A stretch of 64,000 nucleotides of DNA from Campylobacteraceae bacterium (GTDB lineage: Bacteria > Campylobacterota > Campylobacteria > Campylobacterales > Campylobacteraceae): positions 1 through 64,000 of the forward strand of contig JAAYPR010000012.1 of the NCBI GenBank assembly GCA_012519705.1, in the 5' to 3' direction. Shown one piece after another: positions 42,305-51,373 of this stretch. Every line of letters begins with the position of its first letter. Position 1 is the first letter of the stretch. Both the position numbers and the translations under genes were made by a program. A model generated the notes under the pieces. It saw nothing but the letters and a program-made list of their open reading frames with translations. It did not search any database and was not told the DNA's origin.

Positions 42305-43251
42305 AAAAGGCATTTACACTCATAGAGCTAATCTCCGTAATCGTTATACTTGGCATTATATCTACAATAGGTGCTGATATGTATATAAACATATACACTA
42401 ATTACGCAAGAACTAAAGTTATAAATGAGTTGGAGACCAAAACAGAAGTTATACTCGAGCAAATTTCAGCAAGACTTAGCGATAGAGTAAGGCAGGCAAC
42501 TATTGGTAGGGTTTGCACACCAGCAGTTCCTCCAGCTTTTTGTACACTGACAAATGACATTGCCCATGTTAGCGATGGAGTTAACCTTACGCAAAATCAT
42601 AACGTTTTAGAATGGATAGGTGAGAGTACGGATAGCAAGTATTTGCCAAATAAAAACAGTTTTGCGGCTAGTATTGGTTGGAGTGGGTATGTAGATTTGT
42701 TTAAGTCAGATATCAACCAAGGCTTATTTACTCCAGGTAGTCATTTAACGGAAGTTGATGACATAATTGGAGCAAACAATATAGCCATAATTTTCCAAGG
42801 GGTAAGACACTATCAAAACTTTGAAGCAGGTTTTGGTTTTGATTCATCCGATGCAAATGATAACTTTAAGGTAATGAATGTAACTATAGGTGGTGATGAT
42901 GAAAGGATAACAGCAGGAAATATAGGCTATGGTCCAAATGCCATAAATAAAGATATTTCAGAGAGATATCAGCTAGCACACTCAGCCTATGCTATAGTTC
43001 CAGAGACTGAAATAGATCCGCTTGACCCCACAAGAACTGTAACAAATCTCTATCTTCATTATGATTATAAGCCGTGGATAGGTGAAACATATAGAACATA
43101 TCCTCAAAGAAGGAGTTTGTTAGCTAGCAATATCTATCTTTTCAGATTTAGAGGGATTGATAGCACGATTGACTTAAAGTTGTGTTTAAAAGATGACTCA
43201 GGGCTTTTGGATAGGGATTTTATCGTTTGTAAAACCAAGGCGGTATTCTAA
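42301..43251 (+). CDS. Type II secretion/type IV pilus pseudopilin
   Basis: MKKAFTLIELISVIVILGIISTIGADMY prepilin motif. Confidence 0.88.
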   Translation: MKKAFTLIELISVIVILGIISTIGADMYINIYTNYARTKVINELETKTEVILEQISARLSDRVRQATIGRVCTPAVPPAFCTLTNDIAHVSDGVNLTQNHNVLEWIGESTDSKYLPNKNSFAASIGWSGYVDLFKSDINQGLFTPGSHLTEVDDIIGANNIAIIFQGVRHYQNFEAGFGFDSSDANDNFKVMNVTIGGDDERITAGNIGYGPNAINKDISERYQLAHSAYAIVPETEIDPLDPTRTVTNLYLHYDYKPWIGETYRTYPQRRSLLASNIYLFRFRGIDSTIDLKLCLKDDSGLLDRDFIVCKTKAVF

Positions 43252-43772
43252 TGAAAGCTAGATTTTTAAAATTTAACAAAAACAAAACTATGAAAAGTGG
43301 CTTTAGTTTGATAATGGGTATATTTTTTATAGTTATTGTAGCAACTCTAGGTTTGATGTCTTTAAAATTTGCAACCCAGTCAGCTAGGCAGTCAGTTGAT
43401 GTATATTTAAGAGAACAAGCTGAACTTTACGCTATGAGTGCAACAGAGCTTACCATTTTGGCTATGCAAAATAAAGACTATATAAATGAAAATGAGTGTT
43501 TGACTCATGTACATTACTCTTTCGGTACAGATGATGAAGGTAATAATCCTACTTTTTTAGCTACTGTAAATATTTTATATTTAGACAGTGCACTACCTGA
43601 TACTGTTTGTGGAGATGCCAGCAAAATAGACACTCCATCTGGGTATAGTGCTACAGACCCTACTGGAAATAAGTATGACAACGTTGCTATATTAGACGTA
43701 GTAGTAACTAGTAATCCAGATTTAGTAACTGAACCGATAAGATTTCACAGAAGAACGGTTCAAAGACCTTAA
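43251..43772 (+). CDS. Pseudopilin-like minor component lacking Glu5 (GspK/PilX-like)
   Basis: MKSGFSLIMGIFFIVIVATLGLMSLKFATQSARQSVDVYLREQAELYAMSATEL; overlaps upstream gene. Alternative start ATG at 43290. Confidence 0.7.
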   Translation: MKARFLKFNKNKTMKSGFSLIMGIFFIVIVATLGLMSLKFATQSARQSVDVYLREQAELYAMSATELTILAMQNKDYINENECLTHVHYSFGTDDEGNNPTFLATVNILYLDSALPDTVCGDASKIDTPSGYSATDPTGNKYDNVAILDVVVTSNPDLVTEPIRFHRRTVQRP

Positions 43773-43827
43773 ATTTAAGCTTAAATTTGCTAGAATACAG
43801 GTTTTATTATTTTTTAAGGAGAAATTT

Positions 43828-44361
43828 ATGAACACAAGTATTGTAGGAAAACAGTTTGAACTAACTGAACCTATAAAAGAGTATATAGAAAGAGCATTTG
43901 AAAGCTTTGATAAGTATAATTTAAATATCGTAAGCATCAGATGTGTTATTTCAGCAGATGAAAAAAAGGGTAAAAAAGGCTTTGTAGTTGATCTATCTAT
44001 CAACCTACCTAAGAAAAACACTATCGTTATTTCAGGTAAAGATAAAGACCTTTATGCAGCGATTGACAGCATAAACGACAGAGCATCAAAAGTTTTAAGA
44101 AGAGAGAGTGATAAGTGGAAAACTCATAAAAATAAAGACGATATAAAAGAGGAAATTTTAGATGTACTTCACGATATAGATGAGTCTATAGATGAAGATG
44201 AAATAGTTCCAGTTGAGCTTGAGACATTTAAGCCAATGGAAGTGGATGAGGCGTTAAAAGCTCTTAAAGATAGCCAAGATCAATTCTTAGTATTTAATGA
44301 TATGGATGCTAAGATGAGAATTCTTTACAAAAGAAAAGATGGCAAATTCGGACTATTTTAA
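43828..44361 (+). CDS. hpf: Ribosome hibernation-promoting factor (long form)
   Basis: MNTSIVGKQFELTEPIKEYIERAFESFDKY...C-terminal ALKDSQDQFLVFNDMDAKMRILYKRKDGKFGLF. Confidence 0.94.
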   Translation: MNTSIVGKQFELTEPIKEYIERAFESFDKYNLNIVSIRCVISADEKKGKKGFVVDLSINLPKKNTIVISGKDKDLYAAIDSINDRASKVLRRESDKWKTHKNKDDIKEEILDVLHDIDESIDEDEIVPVELETFKPMEVDEALKALKDSQDQFLVFNDMDAKMRILYKRKDGKFGLF

Positions 44362-44386
44362 TAGTTAATTTGTTATTGTTGGGTTT

Positions 44387-44982
44387 CGTCATTGCGAGGA
44401 GTGTAACGACGAAACAATCCACGTCGTCGTCATTGCGAGACTTGCACAGCAAGTCGTGGCAATCCAGTTCTTTAAATTTATACTGTTTCCGTCATTGCGA
44501 AGCCTTTAGGCTGAAGCAATCTCGACCTTGAATTTAAACAAATTCTAGAAGTTAAATTTGCTAAAATAGACTCTAGAATTTCAAAAACTGGATTACTTCG
44601 CTATCGCTCGTAATGACGACTACTAGCCATTGCGAAGGAGCTTATCGCTTTCTTTCGTCATTGCGAGATTTACAAAGTAAATCGTGGCAATCTAGTGTTG
44701 TGTTGCCAGTCATTACGAGGAACGTAGTGACGAAGCAATCTAAATCTTAGATTTAAACAAATTCTAGGAGTCAAATTTGTTAAAATCAACTCTAGAATTT
44801 CAAGAGCTGGATTACTTCGCTATCGCTCGTAATGACACTATCAGTCATTGCGAGCCAACTTGTTGGCGTGGCAATCTAGTTATTTGATTTAAGCGGTTTT
44901 CCGTTATTGCGAGAAACGTAACGACGAAACAATCCACGCCGTCGTCATTGCGAGACTTGCATAGCAAGTCGTGGCAATCCAG
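44387..44982. repeat. Dense cluster of REP-like palindromic elements (region B) with internal 105-bp tandem-spaced duplication
   Basis: About 10 CGTCATTGCGAG/CTCGTAATGACG-type units in both orientations; 44513-44617 duplicated at 44732-44836. Confidence 0.88.
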
Positions 44983-45003
44983 CCCACAAAAATACAAAAA
45001 GAC

Positions 45004-45211
45004 TTTAGGGCTAAATTCAGCCCTAAATTTATAAAAGCCTTATTCGTAAGGTTTTTATAAATTTCTCATGTAAAAGTACATATGAAAGAAATTTTAAAGA
45101 TGTTTAGTAGAGCTAAATTAAATTTATTTAGTTTGGCTTAAGTTATTAGTTCCAAATTTGTAAAAATCCTATTTGTAAGTTTTTTACAAATTTTTCGATG
45201 CAAAAGTGCAT
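45004..45211 (+). promoter_or_regulatory. Duplicated hairpin leader upstream of giant exported protein gene
   Basis: 45025-45064 AAATTTATAAAAGCCTTA-TTCG-TAAGGTTTTTATAAATTT and 45154-45193 AAATTTGTAAAAATCCTATTTGTAAGTTTTTTACAAATTT, each followed by a small ATGYAAAAGTRCAT hairpin; also TTTAGGGCT-aaattc-AGCCCTAAA at 45004-45027. Confidence 0.6.
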
Positions 45212-48200
45212 TAAAAAGGAGTACAAAATGAAAAAGTTAAATTGTTTTATAAAAGTTATAATATTAACTTTTATAATGGTTGGTTCTGGTTATGCTTATA
45301 ATCCTTTGCCATTTGGGGCATTGCCAACTGGCAAAGAACATGAGACGCATAAGGCAGATAGTGCGATGGTGAAGACAATAAGACAAGGCTCTGCCCAATA
45401 TGCTTCTTTTTATTATTATTATCAAAATACTCAAGATAAACATAAGATTAGATGGCAACCAACTGAGCAGTATAGTGGACTAAACCCATATGTTCAAGAG
45501 TTAAAAGATAATTTTATTTTCGGCGATTTTGTGATGACTGGAAGTGGCATTATTAAAGATTGGCAGACTTATCATAATGTTAAAGATTTAAATTTAGGAA
45601 GCGATAGAAAACAAAACTCATCTATGGCGCAGCTAGCTCCTATGACTGGAAAAGATAAGTATGAAAAAGTTGGTGAAAAAATAGAAGCTGATGATGTGGT
45701 TTATGCTAGACTTTATTGGCAAGGTATGCTGTTTGATAAAAAAGATTGGTATAGTGACTCCGATATAGTTCTTAGACATTTTTATGATGATATTAAAAAC
45801 TATAGAGATATCACTATAAGTGTTGATGGTTCAGCTCCTCAGACTCTCACAGCAGCTCTTGAAGACACTTTTGTAATATACAGCTCTAGCAAATACCTTT
45901 ATTCAAGCAAATATGGATATAGTTTTGAGTATAGTGCTAGCGTTGATGTTACGGAGATAGTTAGAGCAAATTTAACCAATGGTGAGATAGTGGTAGGTGG
46001 TATTAATACCAGTCTAGATAGTAAGGATAAATATTATATTCCAAATACACCAAGCAATATGGTAACAGGGTATCACTTTATAGGTAGATACAGAAAAGAT
46101 GGAGGTATATGGACAAATAACAATATTTATTCATACCCAGCTAGAGGTGGCTGGTCTTTAGTTGTTGTATATAATAATAAAGATAAATATAAGCCAAAAT
46201 CAGTAACTTTATACGATGGTTTTACAAATTTATCGTCAAGAGGTATAGATGGGGCTATAGATAGCATGACTTTGGATTTTAGCGGATTTTATACTCCTAA
46301 AAACCAAGAGTTTGATGCTAAGGCGGGGTATTTTTTAAATGGATCGTCTGGTGGCTCAACGCAAGGCATGAGATTTAGCAATAAAGCAAGTTGTTTTACA
46401 AATCCTGTTGGCGATTGTGAGGTATATGAGCTGGACGGAGAGCTTAACCCAATAGGATCTCAACTAAACAATAGTATGGTTTATTTAGATCATGATGGTA
46501 AACAAAAAAATATAACAAATAGCGGAAGAGGCATGGATTTAGATATTTATAATCTAAAAGGTAAGCTTAAGCCAGAACAAACATCTGCTTCTTTACAGAT
46601 AACTGTTAGTTCAAAGTATAACAGTCAGTATAGGGTTACGCATTTAGGTAGTGCCCTTGTTAGTACAGTTGCATTTTCAACCGACCTCTATGTTCCAAAG
46701 GTTTGCTACTATAATGTTATGTATAATAGAGCTGGTATTAGCTCTAGAGATGAAGGGTTTGTTGTAACTCCGGGTGAGCCTTTAAAAAACCATGTCTATT
46801 TTGCACTAAAAGATGCTGATGCTAAAGAAGCATATGGTCTAAAGGTTAAATCAAAACTTTCTAAAAACATAAAATATATAGAAAACACCATGCGTATAGA
46901 TAACTCTTTGAAGCACAAAGGGCAAAATGATTTCAAAGAAAATGATCTTTACTATATGAAAGACAACCAAAAAGGTCTTTATAAAGACAGCTCATACGCA
47001 GCGACAAGCTTAGTATCTGGAACTGAAGATAAACAGTTTAATAAATACAATGACAAAACTAGCATTGATTTTTATATCGGTAAAGGTTCTGGTGATATAG
47101 TTGGGGGCAAAATCTCAGGTGGAGAAATAAAAGCTGGAGAGAAGGTATATACAGAGTACTATACTACTATCGGCGGTTACTATGAAGAGCCAAAATTTAC
47201 TTATGATTTTACACTAGAGGGAGTTGAGCTTCCTTACGATGCACCTATGGAAAAATGCTATCTTGAGGGCTCAAGTGATGATGAGTGGAAAAATGAAGTT
47301 AAGGTTGTTCCAATAGATGGCTTAAGGGTTGTAAATCAAAACTATCAACAAAGAGGCGATGATGATAAGCTATATACTCAAATAGCAAGTGAGCCATTTG
47401 ATGTAAAAATAGTTTATGATATAAATATTACAGATTTTGGCAACGAAGATTTAAATACCATACTAGGAGATGATGATTTAGTCGAGTTTATGTGTAAATC
47501 ATCTAAAAATACAAATGCTTGTAAAACGTACAAAAACCCTAATTCTGGTAGCAACGAAAAGAAGCAAGCTCTAGATGCACTTAAAGCCGAGTATGAGAGT
47601 GAAAAAAATAGAATCATAGGAGAGCTTACTCAGGCAAATAGTGACTTAGCAGCAGAAGAGGCAAAGCTTCCAGAAGCTCAAGAAGAGTTAGCTAAAGCTG
47701 TGGATGAGCTAGCAGTAGCTGAAGAGGAGCTGGCAAAGGCAGAGCAAGAGCTTAGTTTAGCACAAGCAGCGTATGATAGTAATCCAAGTAGTGAGAATGA
47801 AGCAGCTTTAAATAACGCTAAAGCGAAAAGGAATGATGCCAAAAATAAAAAAGAGGATGCTGAGAATAAAAAAGCTGAAAAAGAGACAGCATTAAAAACC
47901 ATCCAAGATGAAATCACTAGACTAAAAACTCTCATAAGTAATCTTACAGGCGAGCAAACACAAATGGAGACTCCATTTAAAGATGAGTTTTCAGAGAGAT
48001 TTCAAAGGCTTGATGGGACATTTGTATTGTCTTTATTTACTAGAGAGGAGATTGCAAATTTAGCAGGCGGATATGATAAAATAAATAAAGATGTTTGTGA
48101 TGAAGCTGTAAAAGATAAGCAAAAAAATCATTTTTATAAATTTTTTGCCGATTTTAAATCTCCAACTGATGAGGGTGGAACTAGAATAGGTGATTTTGGG

Positions 48201-50936
48201 GAAAAGACAAAACTAAATCCTAAAAAAGCAAAAGGACATGCTTATAAATCTTTTGATTATTTCTTAGACACAGAAGCTAAAAAAAATGAAATTCCTATCA
48301 ATAACGTAGAGATAGGTTTCGCAAGAAAAGACTATACTTTTATCATCAGCTATTTGCCAAGCGGGGTAGAAAACTTAGGTATGTGTATAGTAAAAGAGTG
48401 TCAAGAGAATAGTGCTATTAATGGCAATGATGAAGAGATGGCAAAATGTAGAGCTAAGTGTGAGGAAAAAGCTTTAGAGGATAGTTTTGTAGATGAATAC
48501 AAGTCAAATGTTTGTAGACCAGAAAGGACATTTTCTGTAAGACCTGCTTATTTTGCTATGGAAAACAACCCTACTAGAATAGAGCCTTATGTAGCAGGAG
48601 GGAAAGAGTTTGCTGGTAAATTCGTAGATAATTTTTATCCAGTAACTAAAAAAGGCGATTATGTCTTAGGATATGATAATGTTCTTTTACCAAACGATGA
48701 TGTAGAAGATAATAAAAAAGAGACTATTTTTGGGCAGTTATCATCTACAGCTTGTCTAAAAGAGCCGATAAGCAACATTTATATTGATTTGACAACTGGT
48801 GATGTTGGATATGAAAGCAATGCTAGCACAGAGGACTTTACAGGTAAAACTAAGATATGGAGCAATCAAGAAAACTCATCTAATAACCTAAGGGTTTCTT
48901 TTGAAAAAGGAAAAAATGGAGAGACAAAATTTGAAAAAGAAAAAGAAGAGTATAATGAAATCACAGACAGAGACTCTTTAAAAACAAAAGCAAACCCTAT
49001 GAAATCATATGCAGACTTTAAGCTTAGAAATGTAGGCGGACTAAACTACTATAACATAGGCTATGCCAAGATGAGTGTAAGTGATAAGAGCTGGTCGCAA
49101 GATGGTTGTATAGATGGGAATTATACAAACGATGCTTTATCAAATGACATTAGCACTTCCAAAAAAGGCATGGTAGGATGTTATGTTGGTATAGAAGATC
49201 AAAATTTAGATAATCTAAAGGACAGAATCGGAAGTGATATTATCGCCAAGCTTATTCCAAAAGATTTGGTGTTTAAATTTAAACATAGCGATATAGAGAT
49301 TAATATCAACGATTTGTCTAACGCTTTATCTGAAAATGGTCACAACTATACATATTTTAGTGATGACAGAGATATGGTAGCTGGTCTTGATATGAGTTCG
49401 GCTGCATATTTTAACGCATACATAAATGAAGAGTTAAAAGAGCAAAAAATCTTAGCAACACTTTATAACAAAAACTGCTATGCGAGAGATATAGTTTTTG
49501 GTCTTGATTTTGAGTTTGACTGCGATGGTGATTCAGAAAATAACAACATAAGTAATACAGATAGCGTTAAGGGTACTAATCGTTGTAAAAAAATCAAAGT
49601 AGTTGCAAGAGGCGACGATGATGATGATGATGGCAAAACTTATAAAATTGCTGATTCATATAAAGAATTTTGTAATCTAAATCCACTTCACGCTCGTTGT
49701 TATAGATTGCCAAGTGACGACATACTTTATAGTTCAGATGAGAACAATAGTGTTCCAGACGGTATACTGTTTTTTGCAAAAGATGGCATAATAAATTATG
49801 ATATTAACTCAAGTCTTAGCAGTAAAGACGTAGAGTTTCCACTTAATGACAAAAAAGATTCAGTTTTAAAACCTTTATATCTTTATACTGAGCTAAAAAA
49901 AGATAAAGTGGATGATAATGTATCATCAAATAGGTTGCCTATATTTAAATTTAAAGAGAGCAGTTTTGCTAATGGCGAAAACGTTGGAGTTGTAGGCATT
50001 AACTTTGTTAGAGAGAGAAACAAGGCTTTAAACCCTAAGATAATTTATGCTGAGGATTTTGCTAAAAACAAAGATATAAAATTCCAAGAGCAGCCGTTAG
50101 TAACTGATGGCAAGATTGAAAATAATGAAGTTATGACAAGCGGTATTGTATCTGATAGACAAAATTTCAATGAATACAAGAGAAAACTTGATATTGGTGG
50201 AGGTGAAAATATTCTTGAAACGGCAGATAATGGCGTGGCACATTATTATTATGGTTATATAAATTCTGAGAGAAAATCATACGGTGTAGGAAATGACGTA
50301 ACTCCACTTAGTTTAAATGATGATCATAATATTAGTGTTTATTCTATGGTTTATTGTAGTCCAGAAGTTGATGGAAAAAAGGTTGATTGTTTTGATATAA
50401 AAAGCTTAAGCTTGCTTTATAAAGAAAACGATGGAGTTAATCAACTTCAAGTTGGCAATAGAGAATATTTCTATCAAAACCCGGCTGAGTTTAATACAGG
50501 AAATGGTAACGATAAGGCTGACTGGTTTGATGTCTACGAACGCAATGGAAATATGGTTAGTTTTGTTAAAGGTTTTGGGCAAGGAGATAGAGAGCCTATG
50601 GTAAAAGAAGCTGATACTCAAAGGCAATATGAAAAGCTGTCTGTAAAATCAAGCCATGGAGGCAGATTTAATGTGCATGTAAATACACGCTCTTGGCTTT
50701 TATATAATGAGTCTGGGCAAACTTTAACTGATGGATTTAACCTTTTTGAGCTAGAATTTAGTGACACATCAACATTCTCTGGCGAAGCTCAATGGGGTGG
50801 AGTTGGTAGAATACAAGATGCTGATGGCAAAGATACAGATGAGATAGTTGGAAGATATCTTGATGAAGAAGGCGATAAGGCTAATAAAGACAAATATATC
50901 AATATTCAAAATAAAAGCAACAGGATAACTTGGTAA
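45198..50936 (+). CDS. Giant exported surface/adhesin-like protein with central coiled coil
   Basis: Signal peptide MKKLNCFIKVIILTFIMVGSGYAYNPLP (better start ATG 45228 with AAAGGAG RBS); GGWSLVVVYNNKDKYKPKSVTLYDGF segment; coiled coil around aa 790-930; acidic D-rich segments. Confidence 0.85.
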   Translation: MQKCIKKEYKMKKLNCFIKVIILTFIMVGSGYAYNPLPFGALPTGKEHETHKADSAMVKTIRQGSAQYASFYYYYQNTQDKHKIRWQPTEQYSGLNPYVQELKDNFIFGDFVMTGSGIIKDWQTYHNVKDLNLGSDRKQNSSMAQLAPMTGKDKYEKVGEKIEADDVVYARLYWQGMLFDKKDWYSDSDIVLRHFYDDIKNYRDITISVDGSAPQTLTAALEDTFVIYSSSKYLYSSKYGYSFEYSASVDVTEIVRANLTNGEIVVGGINTSLDSKDKYYIPNTPSNMVTGYHFIGRYRKDGGIWTNNNIYSYPARGGWSLVVVYNNKDKYKPKSVTLYDGFTNLSSRGIDGAIDSMTLDFSGFYTPKNQEFDAKAGYFLNGSSGGSTQGMRFSNKASCFTNPVGDCEVYELDGELNPIGSQLNNSMVYLDHDGKQKNITNSGRGMDLDIYNLKGKLKPEQTSASLQITVSSKYNSQYRVTHLGSALVSTVAFSTDLYVPKVCYYNVMYNRAGISSRDEGFVVTPGEPLKNHVYFALKDADAKEAYGLKVKSKLSKNIKYIENTMRIDNSLKHKGQNDFKENDLYYMKDNQKGLYKDSSYAATSLVSGTEDKQFNKYNDKTSIDFYIGKGSGDIVGGKISGGEIKAGEKVYTEYYTTIGGYYEEPKFTYDFTLEGVELPYDAPMEKCYLEGSSDDEWKNEVKVVPIDGLRVVNQNYQQRGDDDKLYTQIASEPFDVKIVYDINITDFGNEDLNTILGDDDLVEFMCKSSKNTNACKTYKNPNSGSNEKKQALDALKAEYESEKNRIIGELTQANSDLAAEEAKLPEAQEELAKAVDELAVAEEELAKAEQELSLAQAAYDSNPSSENEAALNNAKAKRNDAKNKKEDAENKKAEKETALKTIQDEITRLKTLISNLTGEQTQMETPFKDEFSERFQRLDGTFVLSLFTREEIANLAGGYDKINKDVCDEAVKDKQKNHFYKFFADFKSPTDEGGTRIGDFGEKTKLNPKKAKGHAYKSFDYFLDTEAKKNEIPINNVEIGFARKDYTFIISYLPSGVENLGMCIVKECQENSAINGNDEEMAKCRAKCEEKALEDSFVDEYKSNVCRPERTFSVRPAYFAMENNPTRIEPYVAGGKEFAGKFVDNFYPVTKKGDYVLGYDNVLLPNDDVEDNKKETIFGQLSSTACLKEPISNIYIDLTTGDVGYESNASTEDFTGKTKIWSNQENSSNNLRVSFEKGKNGETKFEKEKEEYNEITDRDSLKTKANPMKSYADFKLRNVGGLNYYNIGYAKMSVSDKSWSQDGCIDGNYTNDALSNDISTSKKGMVGCYVGIEDQNLDNLKDRIGSDIIAKLIPKDLVFKFKHSDIEININDLSNALSENGHNYTYFSDDRDMVAGLDMSSAAYFNAYINEELKEQKILATLYNKNCYARDIVFGLDFEFDCDGDSENNNISNTDSVKGTNRCKKIKVVARGDDDDDDGKTYKIADSYKEFCNLNPLHARCYRLPSDDILYSSDENNSVPDGILFFAKDGIINYDINSSLSSKDVEFPLNDKKDSVLKPLYLYTELKKDKVDDNVSSNRLPIFKFKESSFANGENVGVVGINFVRERNKALNPKIIYAEDFAKNKDIKFQEQPLVTDGKIENNEVMTSGIVSDRQNFNEYKRKLDIGGGENILETADNGVAHYYYGYINSERKSYGVGNDVTPLSLNDDHNISVYSMVYCSPEVDGKKVDCFDIKSLSLLYKENDGVNQLQVGNREYFYQNPAEFNTGNGNDKADWFDVYERNGNMVSFVKGFGQGDREPMVKEADTQRQYEKLSVKSSHGGRFNVHVNTRSWLLYNESGQTLTDGFNLFELEFSDTSTFSGEAQWGGVGRIQDADGKDTDEIVGRYLDEEGDKANKDKYINIQNKSNRITW

Positions 50937-50959
50937 TTAATTTCTTTTGCTAAACAATA

Positions 50960-50992
50960 AAACAGGTAGACTAAAATCTACCTGTTTTTTTT
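50960..50992 (+). terminator. Rho-independent terminator
   Basis: AAACAGGTAGA-ctaaaa-TCTACCTGTTT followed by T tract, 3' of the giant gene. Confidence 0.88.
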
Positions 50993-51013
50993 ATGATTTT
51001 ACAATTTTGCTCT

Positions 51014-51059
51014 ATTGTTAACTTATTTACCAAAACCAACTAAAATTTAATTAAATTTA
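51014..51059. repeat. 46-bp direct repeat, copy 1 (flanks TA module)
   Basis: ATTGTTAACTTATTTACCAAAACCAACTAAAATTTAATTAAATTTA; 41/46 identical to copy 2. Confidence 0.85.
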
Positions 51060-51118
51060 TGGCAAGGTGGGGTTTTGTGTATTGTATTTTGCTATAATCA
51101 TCTAAAAAAGGATTCATA

Positions 51119-51373
51119 ATGAACACTATTACTATAGAGATAAGCAACCCAAATGAAAAAATATTAAACGCCATTAAAAGCTTGTTTTCTTTAGATCCAA
51201 GTCTTAAATATGAGATAAAAGACACCAGTAAAGAGAATGATTTAAATCAAAACTTCCAAAGCGATAAAAATATTCAAAATATTATGAAATTTGCAGGTTT
51301 CTGTAGTGGTGAGTTAAATAAAGATTATAAAACTTTAAGAGACGAGATGTTGGATGCTAGATATGGAAAATAA
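51119..51373 (+). CDS. Antitoxin of PIN-type toxin-antitoxin module
   Basis: 84 aa, overlaps downstream PIN gene; C-terminal IMKFAG...LRDEMLDARYGK motif shared with ORF 15148-15387. Confidence 0.78.
   Translation: MNTITIEISNPNEKILNAIKSLFSLDPSLKYEIKDTSKENDLNQNFQSDKNIQNIMKFAGFCSGELNKDYKTLRDEMLDARYGK

Noticed and set aside
44387-44982. Possible CRISPR array
   Set aside because: Repeats are in both orientations with irregular spacing and diverged hairpins; no constant direct repeat/spacer pattern and no cas genes.
47678-47935. 85-aa minus-strand ORF inside the giant gene
   Set aside because: Antisense shadow of the Ala/Glu/Lys coiled-coil coding region; low-complexity Ser/Ala/Phe composition and no RBS.
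51040-51225. 61-aa minus-strand ORF over the TA promoter and antitoxin
   Set aside because: Hydrophobic antisense frame; overlaps direct repeat and antitoxin gene; no RBS seen.
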